A stretch of 13,982 bases of DNA from CAYLNH01 sp964384625 (lineage in GTDB: Bacteria > Verrucomicrobiota > Lentisphaeria > JABSQK01): NCBI GenBank assembly GCA_964384625.1, contig CAYLNH010000191.1:1-13982 (forward strand). The letters are read 5' to 3'. The notes under the pieces were generated by a model. That model had not been told where the DNA came from. It was given only the letters and a program-made list of their open reading frames with translations, and searched no databases. The translations under genes were made by a program, and so were the position numbers. Positions 1 to 6,324 of the stretch are shown piece by piece. The first letter of the stretch is position 1. Each line of letters begins with the position of its first letter.

Positions 1-90
1 GTGATGGAAAACGGCGTGTTCAAGCCAACCAGCATCGGAACCCCCCAAGGCGGGGGGAGAGAGCCGAGAATAGAGTTTTCCGGGCCGTAG
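1..90 (+). pseudogene. Truncated reverse transcriptase fragment (group II intron maturase-like), left edge
   Basis: Frame 1 is open from the window edge and reads VMENGVFKPTSIGTPQGG, then leaves the expected sequence and stops at a TAG at 88-90. The pattern 'G-V-F-x-P-T-x-x-G-T-P-Q-G-G' is the signature before the catalytic YADD strand in group II intron-type reverse transcriptases, where the family normally continues with a 'xxSPLLxNIxL' segment. Here the residues after PQGG are Gly-Arg-Glu-Pro-Arg, with no SPLL and no YADD in any frame I could read downstream. The upstream part lies outside the window, so I see only the broken end. It is probably the remnant of a retroelement cut by a deletion or rearrangement. 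It could be a chance match, but the 18-residue run is very RT-like. Confidence 0.6.
41..57. other. GC-rich hairpin after the RT fragment
   Basis: Six C (41-46) and six G (52-57) form a perfect stem with a five-base loop. It lies inside the PQGG codons of the RT-like fragment. Neither strand has a T-run after it, so it is not an obvious Rho-independent terminator. It may have taken part in the rearrangement that broke the RT frame. Confidence 0.3.
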
Positions 91-260
91 AAACGGAGAG
101 TCGACTGAGAGTCCGGGCGAGAGACGGCGGTTCCAGGGCGGGGGGCGCCCTGGACGGGCGAGCGGATAGAGTGCCGAGGCGGCCACCGTTGACCGCCCGG
201 AGCTCGTCTCCTGATTCGCAAATCCTTTTGGCTGAGCGGGATTTGCGTTCCCGGAAACGA
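91..260. other. Intergenic stretch with hairpins, no gene seen
   Basis: I see no convincing coding frame here. Two perfect stems are present: 133-140 with 146-153 (CCAGGGCG/CGCCCTGG, five-G loop) and 217-225 with 239-247 (CGCAAATCC/GGATTTGCG). I compared it by eye with RNase P RNA, tmRNA, SRP RNA and group II domain V and found no match. It may be debris of a mobile element or an unrecognised structured RNA. Confidence 0.35.
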
Positions 261-264
261 AACA

Positions 265-282
265 GCCCCCGCGAACGGGGGC
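265..282 (-). terminator. Second (distal) terminator hairpin downstream of tRNA-Asn
   Basis: A seven-base-pair stem, 265-271 with 276-282, has a four-base loop that reads TTCG on the minus strand. It is followed on that strand by a T-rich stretch (TGTTTCGTTTCC). It lies just beyond the first hairpin, so the two act in tandem behind the tRNA gene. Confidence 0.6.
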
Positions 283-290
283 CGTAAAGG

Positions 291-314
291 AAAAGGCCCC
301 GATGATTCGGGGCC
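291..314 (-). terminator. Rho-independent terminator of tRNA-Asn
   Basis: The stem GGCCCCG (295-301) pairs with CGGGGCC (308-314) around a six-base loop. On the minus strand it is followed by TTTTCCTTT, a usable U-tract. It begins ten bases after the 3' end of the tRNA gene, the expected place for tRNA transcript release. Confidence 0.75.
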
Positions 315-323
315 GAAAAGAAA

Positions 324-399
324 TGGCTCCGGCGCCAGGACTCGAACCTGGGACAAAGCGGTTAACAGCCGCTTGCTCTACCGACTGAGCTACGCCGGA
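324..399 (-). tRNA. tRNA-Asn (anticodon GTT)
   Basis: The minus strand gives a full 76-base cloverleaf. The acceptor stem TCCGGCG (393-399) pairs with CGCCGGA. The D-arm is GCTCAGTCGGTAGAGC. The anticodon stem GCGG/CCGC encloses the loop CTGTTAA, anticodon GTT, which reads Asn codons AAC/AAT. The T-arm contains GGTTCGAGTCC. The CCA end is encoded (TGG at 324-326). It is followed by two terminator hairpins and preceded by a weak promoter-like pair at 417-444. No second tRNA is beside it. Confidence 0.97.
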
Positions 400-416
400 A
401 TTGAAAGTGAGGGGAA

Positions 417-444
417 AAAATAGTCGGCCCGCCGGCCAAATCAA
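417..444 (-). promoter_or_regulatory. Candidate promoter of tRNA-Asn
   Basis: On the minus strand TTGATT (-35, 439-444) and TATTTT (-10, 417-422) are separated by 16 bases. The predicted start would fall about ten bases before the mature tRNA 5' end, a fitting short leader. Each hexamer matches the sigma-70 consensus at four of six positions, so this is only a candidate. Confidence 0.35.
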
Positions 445-512
445 TGCAGGAAACGGAAAATTCCGGGCATTTTGTCAAGTCTGTCGCAGCGGCTGTCTCG
501 GGCCCGGGACCA

Positions 513-534
513 GCCGGCCGGCGGTGCGGCCGGC
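513..534 (-). terminator. Possible terminator of the kinase/membrane-protein pair
   Basis: A perfect eight-base-pair stem (GCCGGCCG, 513-520, with CGGCCGGC, 527-534) lies seven bases after the stop codon of the 158-residue membrane protein on the minus strand. No T-run follows, so it may be a Rho-aided or mRNA-stabilising hairpin rather than a true intrinsic terminator. Confidence 0.4.
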
Positions 535-540
535 GCCGGA

Positions 541-1017
541 TCACAGTTTGTTGTCCTCCGGCGCGGTCTGCCGGCGGTCCGGGTGGTCGGTGCGGAAGGT
601 ATGCCAAAACCGGGAGAATTCTTCCTGTTCAAAGCCGTCCATGAAGTAAATGCTCTCCTCCTCGCCGTCCGGCTGGAGGAAGATCGAAATCGAATGTCGC
701 TTGATGAAAATCTCCCGCACCCGGGCCCATGGAATCGGCTTGGTTTCATTGTCCGCGCGGCGAATCTCGACGCCGTCTTCGGAGACGATCCAGGTCTTTC
801 CGGTTTCGCGCCGGTAGAAGAGGAGAAACAGCGGGATGGCCAGGATGAAGACGGCGGCGCTGACCGTCACGACGATGGCGATGATCGCGGCGGTCGTCAA
901 GTAGTGGTCCATGGCGATGGTGATGCTGCAGACCAGAATGCCGATCAAACTGGCCAGCAGCGACAGCTTGGCGTAGTACAACACGGCCAGGCGCGGTTCG
1001 GGTTTGATCGTCAACAT
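541..1017 (-). CDS. Small membrane protein with two N-terminal helices and a PH-like cytoplasmic tail
   Basis: This 158-residue protein is of unknown function. Two hydrophobic segments are clear, about residues 17-36 and 42-68, followed by an Arg-Arg (69-70) that suggests a cytoplasmic C-terminus. The tail (about 75-140) has the rhythm of bacterial PH-like (YcxB-type) domains: 'W-I-V-S-E-D-G-V-E-I-R-R' then 'P-W-A-R-V-R-E-I', then a beta-rich stretch and an ending helix (FEQEEFSRFWHTF). That family link is by pattern only. The ATG at 1017 lies 31 bases after the stop codon of the upstream kinase gene, so the two are probably co-transcribed. No strong Shine-Dalgarno sequence is seen. It could be an accessory of the kinase, but nothing in it shows that directly. 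Confidence 0.8.
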   Translation of the reverse strand: MLTIKPEPRLAVLYYAKLSLLASLIGILVCSITIAMDHYLTTAAIIAIVVTVSAAVFILAIPLFLLFYRRETGKTWIVSEDGVEIRRADNETKPIPWARVREIFIKRHSISIFLQPDGEEESIYFMDGFEQEEFSRFWHTFRTDHPDRRQTAPEDNKL

Positions 1018-1048
1018 GTTCTGCGGTCTGTCGCCCCGAGGGCTGGTG

Positions 1049-3016
1049 TTATCTCTGGCGTCGTCCGGGGGGATTGATCACCATGCGGAACTCGCCGTTG
1101 AAAAGGAGGGCGTCGCCGAAGACGCCCTCGGTAAACCTGAGCTGCTGTTTGCCGTGCCGGGCGTGGTTTTTGTTGCCCGACAGGTCGCTGGTTTTGCCGT
1201 TGAACGGCAGGTAGGCCACCATGCCGTTGGTTATTCTGGCGCGGGGATTGCGATGCAACGCCGTGATTTCCCGATGGGTCAGTCGTCGACTGTAGATTCG
1301 CAATTCATCCAGCGCGCCGTGGAACTGGCGTTCCTTGAACTTGCCGGCGGAGTCGCCGACCTTGAACACGGTGGAATTCGGGTCGGCCGCGGTTTCCAGC
1401 TTGCCGGAGCAGTCGAGGACGCCGTCGACGTAGATCTGCTGCGGGTTGGCGCCGCAGAGCACAACATGGTGCCAGCGGCCGTTGGTCAGCCGTTTCTTGC
1501 CGCGGATGGCCCCGACCCAGCCGACATCGAAAGCGATTCGTCCTTGGCGAACGAACAGTGCTTTGGACTGCTTTGTCCACTCTCGAAAGGGGGCTTTGGC
1601 GATGATTGTGCCGTCCCGGCTGGGTCGGACCCAGACGGCGATGGCGTAGTTGCCGGCGCCGAGATCGGGAATTTTCGGTCTGGTCGGCTTCGGCGTCGGC
1701 TCCGGTTCGGGTTCGGGCTCCGGTTCGGGTTCGGGTTCCGGCTTTGGGGGGCGGTTCGGAATTCCGCTGACCCTCGTCTCGGCGCCTGGCTCTTCCTGCT
1801 CAACGCCGTCGCCGGCGGGATCTTGTCTGGCCCGATCGACCGCGCCGGGGAGCCACCGGATTCCGAGGACCAGCCCGAAGATGACCAGCAGCAGAAAGAT
1901 GACAAAGGTCACCATTGACGACACGCTGCGGTCGCGTTCGTTGCCGACGCGCCGCTGATAGGCGGCCAGTTGTTTGAGTTGCTCGGGCGTCAGACGCCGG
2001 TGGGCGACCGGCGAACGCTTGGTCACCGCTGAGTGGCCCGGGGGCGGCGCCGGCGGGAGGTCCTCGCCGGGGTCGGCCTGGACGTCTTCGATGCTTTCGA
2101 TCAGACTGCGCCAGGACTCGCAACGGGCTTCCGGGCGTTTGTGCATCATCTGCCGGATCAGGTGGGAACACTTCCGGGAGGCCTCGGGCGCAGCCATGGC
2201 GGTCGACGGAATCGGCGCCGTCCGGTGCATGTCGATGATGTCCATCACCGAGGGGCCGTCATACGGCACTTTGCCGGTGAGTGCGTGGAACATCGTGCAG
2301 CCGAGCGCGTAGACGTCGGTTCGGAAGTCAAGGTCCTTCTGGCCGCGGGCCTGTTCGGGGCTCATGTAGTAGGGGGTGCCGACGATCATGCCCTCGGTCG
2401 TGGTCCGCATGTCGGCGGTCTGCCCCATACAGATTCCCATGTCCAGCAGTTTCGGATCGGACCCCAGGTGGAGCATGATGTTGGATGGTTTGATGTCCCG
2501 GTGCAGAATGCCGTGCTGCTCCCAGGCGTACTCCAGGGCTTCCGCCGTCTTGCGGCCGACGTTCAGGACTTCTTCCTCCGACAGCGGACCGTCCCGATGA
2601 ATAATCTCATCCAGGTCGCGGCCCTCAACCAGGGTCATCGCCAGATAACACTGGTCCTTGTCTTCGCCGGAGTCGAATGCGGTTACGATGTTCGGATGGT
2701 CCAGCCGTCCGAGCGTCCGGACTTCGCGGAAGAAGTCGCGCACGTCCTTCTCGTTCCGCGTCAACATCGGATCCAGGACTTTCAGCGCGACCCGCCGGTC
2801 CATCGAAATCTGCATGGCTTCGTAGACGCATCCCATGGAACCGCTGCCGATGTGTTTGACAATGCGGAACCCGCCGATCTCCTCGTCGACATTCAGGATA
2901 TTCGACGGGATATCAAGCGGTTCCGCGCAGTCGGGGCAGTCCATCTGCTTCGGGATGGCTTCGCCCTCGATCTCAATATTGCGGCGACAGCCTTTGCATG
3001 TCAGTTTCAGGCGCAA
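1049..3016 (-). CDS. Transmembrane Ser/Thr protein kinase with zinc ribbon and LamG-like domain
   Basis: The product (655 residues) phosphorylates Ser/Thr targets and is probably an envelope sensor. In order: a zinc ribbon with CxxC at 7-10 and 27-30; a Hanks-type kinase domain about 50-310 with GSGSMG at 57-62, invariant Lys79, Glu98, HRDIKPSN at 172-179, DMG (for DFG) at 192-194 and SPEQ near 219; a juxtamembrane linker; one membrane helix about 368-388; a Glu-Pro repeat 426-440; and a LamG/concanavalin-like part about 455-650. All catalytic residues are present. I chose the TTG at 3014-3016 because GGAGG lies nine bases before it and the protein then begins just before the zinc ribbon. The longer frame to 3220 would run into divergent ychF and has no domain in its first 68 residues. 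The LamG part has unusual strand order (see findings). Confidence 0.92.
   Translation of the reverse strand: MRLKLTCKGCRRNIEIEGEAIPKQMDCPDCAEPLDIPSNILNVDEEIGGFRIVKHIGSGSMGCVYEAMQISMDRRVALKVLDPMLTRNEKDVRDFFREVRTLGRLDHPNIVTAFDSGEDKDQCYLAMTLVEGRDLDEIIHRDGPLSEEEVLNVGRKTAEALEYAWEQHGILHRDIKPSNIMLHLGSDPKLLDMGICMGQTADMRTTTEGMIVGTPYYMSPEQARGQKDLDFRTDVYALGCTMFHALTGKVPYDGPSVMDIIDMHRTAPIPSTAMAAPEASRKCSHLIRQMMHKRPEARCESWRSLIESIEDVQADPGEDLPPAPPPGHSAVTKRSPVAHRRLTPEQLKQLAAYQRRVGNERDRSVSSMVTFVIFLLLVIFGLVLGIRWLPGAVDRARQDPAGDGVEQEEPGAETRVSGIPNRPPKPEPEPEPEPEPEPEPTPKPTRPKIPDLGAGNYAIAVWVRPSRDGTIIAKAPFREWTKQSKALFVRQGRIAFDVGWVGAIRGKKRLTNGRWHHVVLCGANPQQIYVDGVLDCSGKLETAADPNSTVFKVGDSAGKFKERQFHGALDELRIYSRRLTHREITALHRNPRARITNGMVAYLPFNGKTSDLSGNKNHARHGKQQLRFTEGVFGDALLFNGEFRMVINPPGRRQR
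1697..1741 (-). repeat. Glu-Pro hexanucleotide repeat in the kinase gene
   Basis: An in-frame Glu-Pro dipeptide repeat (residues 426-440), encoded by 6-bp units rich in CCGGAG/CCGGAA. It lies between the membrane helix and the LamG-like domain and would form a stiff, extended spacer. The DNA is repetitive enough for length change by slippage without loss of frame. Confidence 0.8.
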
Positions 3017-3044
3017 GTTGGGGAGCCTCCAGTATGAATCCGGT

Positions 3045-3074
3045 AAGATAGCGTTGGTATAAAGTTTTGTACAA
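3045..3074 (-). promoter_or_regulatory. Candidate promoter of the kinase gene
   Basis: On the minus strand TTGTAC (3069-3074) and TATCTT (3045-3050) are 18 bases apart. A start near 3038 would leave a leader of about 20 bases holding the GGAGG site before the TTG start. Each box matches the consensus at four of six positions. Confidence 0.35.
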
Positions 3075-3091
3075 GGATTTTGACGGAATTG

Positions 3092-3105
3092 CCGACAACT
3101 GTCGG
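3092..3105. promoter_or_regulatory. Inverted repeat in the divergent kinase/ychF intergenic region
   Basis: CCGACA (3092-3097) and TGTCGG (3100-3105) form a perfect 6-2-6 dyad midway between two divergent genes. It sits upstream of the candidate promoters on both sides. It may be an operator for a dimeric regulator; this is inference from symmetry and place only. Confidence 0.3.
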
Positions 3106-3115
3106 TCAGCGGGCC

Positions 3116-3143
3116 TTGCAAATATTGCCGCCCGGCGTATCGT
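3116..3143 (+). promoter_or_regulatory. Candidate promoter of ychF
   Basis: TTGCAA (3116-3121) and TATCGT (3138-3143) are 16 bases apart on the plus strand, each with four of six consensus matches. The start would be about 25 bases before the ychF ATG, and GGAG at 3165-3168 would serve as its ribosome site. Weak evidence. Confidence 0.25.
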
Positions 3144-3176
3144 CTCGGCCCCCAAACCTGATGGAGTCCCGCACCT

Positions 3177-4247
3177 ATGAGAATGAGCATCGTTGGCCTG
3201 CCGTTCGCCGGTAAGTCCACCTTCTACGAAATCTTGACCACCAAAGGCATGTCCGGATCGGCTTCCGGCAAGAAAGGCGCCGCGATCGCCACGGTGTCCG
3301 TCCCCGACCAGCGCCTGGATCGCCTCTCGGAGGTTTATCAGCCGAAGAAGCATACACCCGCAGCCCTGGAGTTTATCGACACGCCGGGCATGTCGCTGGA
3401 AGGGCAGGGCAGGGGCTTCGCCGGCGGTACTCTCGAAGAGGTCAAACGCGCTGACGCCATGATCCTTATGGTGCAGGATTTCGACTCGCCCATGGCGCCC
3501 CATCCGAAGGGCTCCGTCGACGCCGCTCGCGACATTGAATTCATCCTCTCTGAGTTCGTTATGGCCGACTACATCATGCTGGAAAAGCGCGCCGAACGTC
3601 TGCGCAAGGAAGTCCAGGTGGCGAAGAAAACCGAGAACGTCAGGGAACTGGAAGCGGTCGAGAAGGTCCTGGCCGTGCTGGAACAGGAAAAGCCCGCCAA
3701 TACCCTCGACCTGACCGACAACGAACGCAAAGTACTCTCGCCGTACCAACTGCTGACCCTGCGGCCGCTGCTGATTGTGTTGAACGTGGGCGAGGATAAG
3801 ACCGACACCATGGATGCGCGGGCGGCTGAAGTGGCTGCCGGTTTCCCGGATTACACGTTTATGGCGATGTGCGCCTCATTGGAGTCGGAACTGGCGCAGA
3901 TGGACCCGGCGGAAGCCGAGGAGTTCATGGCCGACCTCGGCCTGTCGGAACCAGCGTTCGACCGGATAATCGCTAAATGTTTTAACATCCTTGGGCTGAA
4001 AGTATTCTTCACGGTGGGCCGCGATGAATGTCGGGCCTGGCCGGTTGCCGCCGCGGCCACGGCTTATGAGAGCGCGGCTGCGATTCATTCGGATCTGCAG
4101 CGGGGGTTCATCCGGGCGGTGGTCATGCCCTATGCCGAGTTCGCGGCGAACCCGCAGGAGACGACGTTCAAAGAGAAGGGCAGGGAGCAGAAGAAGGACT
4201 ATTTTGTCGCCGACGGCGACATCATGGAGATTCGCTCGGGGGTTTGA
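3177..4247 (+). CDS. ychF: YchF/OLA1-family nucleotide-binding protein
   Basis: This 356-residue protein matches YchF, an Obg-related cytoplasmic P-loop ATPase that binds ribosomes and is linked to translation and oxidative-stress response. The P-loop is GLPFAGKST at 7-15. The stretch VSVPDQRLDRLSEV follows the family's switch I, and the G3 motif is DTPG at 68-71. The base-specificity motif is NVGE at 203-206, the NxxE form typical of YchF, in place of the GTP-specific NKxD. The C-terminal TGS-like domain is very clear (LGLKVFFTVG, then RAWP, then HSDLQRGFIRA). Length is close to the usual 363. Two differences from typical members are DTPG in place of DIAG and GLPFAGKS in place of GLPNVGKS, so this is a diverged lineage. 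The gene is transcribed away from the kinase gene, and its last 49 bases overlap the convergent gene at 4199-4579. Confidence 0.93.
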   Translation: MRMSIVGLPFAGKSTFYEILTTKGMSGSASGKKGAAIATVSVPDQRLDRLSEVYQPKKHTPAALEFIDTPGMSLEGQGRGFAGGTLEEVKRADAMILMVQDFDSPMAPHPKGSVDAARDIEFILSEFVMADYIMLEKRAERLRKEVQVAKKTENVRELEAVEKVLAVLEQEKPANTLDLTDNERKVLSPYQLLTLRPLLIVLNVGEDKTDTMDARAAEVAAGFPDYTFMAMCASLESELAQMDPAEAEEFMADLGLSEPAFDRIIAKCFNILGLKVFFTVGRDECRAWPVAAAATAYESAAAIHSDLQRGFIRAVVMPYAEFAANPQETTFKEKGREQKKDYFVADGDIMEIRSGV

Positions 4248-4579
4248 ATTTCGAAGCTCTTGATCTGCCTTGCCTTCACCCGGATCAGACCGATAATGGT
4301 GTCGATCTCGAAGACCTTGTCCAGCAGTTCGCCCGTCACCTTGTCTTTGGGTGTCACGGTCAGGATCAGCTTTCCTGCTTTGTTGCATTCGCCGGCGGCA
4401 ACCGAGCGCACAGGAAAACTCAGTCTGCCCATGCCCTTGTGCTGCATCATGATGCGCTCCGCGCGCAGTGTCCCGATGACGCGGCTGCCGTCGTTCAGAT
4501 GGACGTCCACTTTCGTCTTCTCGCCGCCTGTCATCGATCCGGCAAGCACCATGACTGCCGCTGCCAGCAAAGTCTTCAC
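4199..4579 (-). CDS. Small exported protein with two small beta modules
   Basis: The product (126 residues) is of unknown function. It starts with a hydrophobic signal-like segment (MKTLLAAAVMVLAGSM). Two short modules of the same kind follow: residues 24-60 (V-D-V-H-L-N-D-G-S-R-V-I-G-T-L, then GRLSFPVRSV) and, more weakly, 71-111 (L-I-L-T-V, then VTGEL, then IGLIRVKARQI). The same module occurs twice in the upstream neighbour. The start is GTG at 4577-4579, which overlaps the TGA of that neighbour (GTGA), so translation is probably coupled. The 3' end overlaps ychF tail to tail by 49 bases, and the last 16 residues or so are encoded opposite the ychF C-terminus. It may have lost an earlier stop codon. 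Confidence 0.8.
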   Translation of the reverse strand: MKTLLAAAVMVLAGSMTGGEKTKVDVHLNDGSRVIGTLRAERIMMQHKGMGRLSFPVRSVAAGECNKAGKLILTVTPKDKVTGELLDKVFEIDTIIGLIRVKARQIKSFEIQTPERISMMSPSATK

Positions 4580-5487
4580 TCAGTGATTTCCAGCTTGATG
4601 GGCTTCGTATACAGTGTGAAGTTCCTGGCACTCGAATGTCGGGGCTTCTGGTAGATTGCCTGGATCGTGAACGTCCCGGCGCGGCAGTACCAGGTTGTAT
4701 CCAGAGACATCTCGCGGTCAAGATCCTGAAGCTTCTTCATATTCACTGCTTGCTGCAGTTGCCGCAGTTCATTTGTGACTTCGACATGGATCCGCACCCG
4801 CATGGCCTTGCCCGGCGCCAACGCCAGCGTGGCGTGTTGCATCATCAGCCGTTCCATTTCCTCCAGCGCCTGCCGTCCCGGTCCAGTCCGTTTGATCCTC
4901 AGGAATACCGGATAGTTGCGGCGGTTTCGAGTGTTGACACTGAGGAATGACCGGATGTCGGGGTAGACGATGCTGCGCGTCGTCTTCGCCGTATTCCGCA
5001 CTTCAAGGAGGAGTTCAATTTGTTCCCCGATCTTCACCTTGCGTGTTTTGCAGGTCAGTCTGGCCTGCAGGCCGTCATCGGCCTTGCCCCAACCCGGATC
5101 ACCGAGGTCCACTCCGAGAGAGGCCGGCCAGACACCGGTTACCTTGGCGACGGGCAGTTGAAGGGCGCCGAGATTACCGCTCAGGCGGAAGCTGCGGCGC
5201 TCCAGAGCACCCGTGATCCGATCGCCGTTCTGCAACTTCACAACGAAGCCGGATTCCTTGGCCGAGGCGATGTGGACTCGTTCCATTGGGATGCTCAGAC
5301 TACCGAACGCCGTTCTGACCTTCAGCGTTGGTGTTTCAAGTCGGCCGACAAAACGCGAGCCGTCGACCAGCTGCACGACAGTGCGATCATCAGGCTTGGC
5401 GAGGACATCTGCAGTGCTTGCGCAGGCTGCGATCACCAGCATCATGCTGTGGAAGAATCTGCTCGCGGGAGGCAATCGTATTTCCAT
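4576..5487 (-). CDS. Exported protein with two small beta modules and an Ig-like domain
   Basis: The product (303 residues) is of unknown function. A signal peptide is clear (about 1-30, ending ASTADVLA). Two copies of a 40-residue beta module follow: 36-73 (V-V-Q-L-V-D-G-S-R-F-V-G-R-L, then GSLSIPMERV) and 81-119 (V-V-K-L-Q-N-G-D-R-I-T-G-A-L, then GALQLPVAKV). The second half (about 135-303) alternates beta strands and has phrases typical of Ig-like or BsuPI-like domains: 'IGEQIELLLEVRNTAKTTRSI', 'LALAPGKAMRVRIHVEV' split by a helical insert, and a final 'GTFTIQAIY'. I chose the ATG at 5487 because GGAG lies eight bases upstream and the signal peptide begins there; an extension to 5610 adds only a Cys/Arg-rich leader. 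It leads a two-gene unit with 4199-4579. Confidence 0.82.
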   Translation of the reverse strand: MEIRLPPASRFFHSMMLVIAACASTADVLAKPDDRTVVQLVDGSRFVGRLETPTLKVRTAFGSLSIPMERVHIASAKESGFVVKLQNGDRITGALERRSFRLSGNLGALQLPVAKVTGVWPASLGVDLGDPGWGKADDGLQARLTCKTRKVKIGEQIELLLEVRNTAKTTRSIVYPDIRSFLSVNTRNRRNYPVFLRIKRTGPGRQALEEMERLMMQHATLALAPGKAMRVRIHVEVTNELRQLQQAVNMKKLQDLDREMSLDTTWYCRAGTFTIQAIYQKPRHSSARNFTLYTKPIKLEITE

Positions 5488-5664
5488 TGGAGTTCTCCAA
5501 AGATTCAACGTTGTCAAAGCTTGGATTTGTCGGTTTCGGCAATACTTCCGAGGCGTGATTGCTGACGGATTCCGGCTGACTGTCTTGAAACAGCGGCTGT
5601 GGTTTCCCAATATATGGAGTAAGTATTCATTGCTGACTCAAACCGCACAGGGAGGACCAGGGAT
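5488..5664. other. Divergent intergenic region without a gene
   Basis: This is the shared upstream region of the exported-protein pair (minus) and the 219-residue membrane protein (plus). On the plus strand TTGAAA (5585-5590) and CAATAT (5608-5613), 17 bases apart, could form a weak promoter; the first box matches five of six consensus bases and the second only three. GGAGG at 5651-5655 is a good ribosome site for the plus-strand gene. I see no RNA gene here. Confidence 0.4.
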
Positions 5665-6324
5665 ATGGCCGGCAATTACGGGAAGGTTGTGCACCTCGGC
5701 TCAGAGAACCAGGCGGTAGCGGAAGAACTGGCCCACCGCGTGTGTGAAGCCACCATCGCAAGGATCAACGAGCGCTTCTCAGAGGGCGCCGGCTATCGGA
5801 CATTCATTGACGGCAAGCCCAACGGCGACCTGGATGCCAAGGTGATCCGCGGCGCCTTGGCCGGGCAGATTACCTCGATTGTCGGGCACGATATGATCTA
5901 CGAGGACGGCAGGCCGACGAAGAAGATGATGCTGCGCTTCAACGCCGAGTACGAGAATACGGCAATGGAGAAGGCCAACAAACTTCGTGACGACATGACC
6001 TACTACGCCAAGTGGTTCACCGGCCTGGGGCTGGGAACGATCCTGGCGATCATCGCCAATATCGCGGTACTCATCGCCATGAGCGGCCTGACGAATGTGT
6101 ACATCGTTGTCGCCCTGATCTTTGTCTCGTACGCGGTTGCCGCGGCGATCGGCGCGTTCTTCGGTGAGAAGATCGGCGATCTGTATGTGAAACTCAAGGG
6201 CGGCCAGATGGAGCGCGACCAGAACTTCAATCAGTCGGAAATCGACTGGTGTGGCTTTGTCGATGATCTTCAGCAGGAAGTCGAAGCCCTGATGAACGCC
6301 GCCCAGAGTGTCGGTAATCGGTAA
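5665..6324 (+). CDS. Membrane protein of unknown function with two helices
   Basis: The product has 219 residues and I do not recognise a family. The N-terminal part (1-115) is soluble and mixed alpha/beta, with a 'AEELAHRVCEATIARINERF' helix and a 'YEDGRPTKKMMLRFNAEY' beta stretch. Two strong membrane helices follow at about 118-140 and 144-167 (GLGLGTILAIIANIAVLIA; VYIVVALIFVSYAVAAAIGA). The C-terminal 50 residues are charged and helical. Both ends should therefore lie on the same side, probably the cytoplasm. GGAGG is nine bases before the ATG. It stands alone, with the convergent sigma/FecR unit downstream. The last codons and the stop (TAA, 6322-6324) lie inside a CGGTAAT heptamer repeat, so the end of this protein may vary between strains. 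Confidence 0.8.
   Translation: MAGNYGKVVHLGSENQAVAEELAHRVCEATIARINERFSEGAGYRTFIDGKPNGDLDAKVIRGALAGQITSIVGHDMIYEDGRPTKKMMLRFNAEYENTAMEKANKLRDDMTYYAKWFTGLGLGTILAIIANIAVLIAMSGLTNVYIVVALIFVSYAVAAAIGAFFGEKIGDLYVKLKGGQMERDQNFNQSEIDWCGFVDDLQQEVEALMNAAQSVGNR

Noticed and set aside
1..314. Group IIC intron inserted behind the tRNA terminators
   Set aside because: Class C introns insert in the direction of the terminator, here minus, but the RT fragment reads on plus, and no domain V is visible.
1004..3037. Long open frames on the plus strand opposite the kinase gene
   Set aside because: They are antisense frames opened by high GC. The minus strand carries intact kinase motifs, while these frames show Arg/Gly/Ser-rich composition without domains.
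2973..3749. 258-codon open frame on the minus strand opposite ychF
   Set aside because: It lies antisense to well-conserved YchF motifs and has no recognisable domain.
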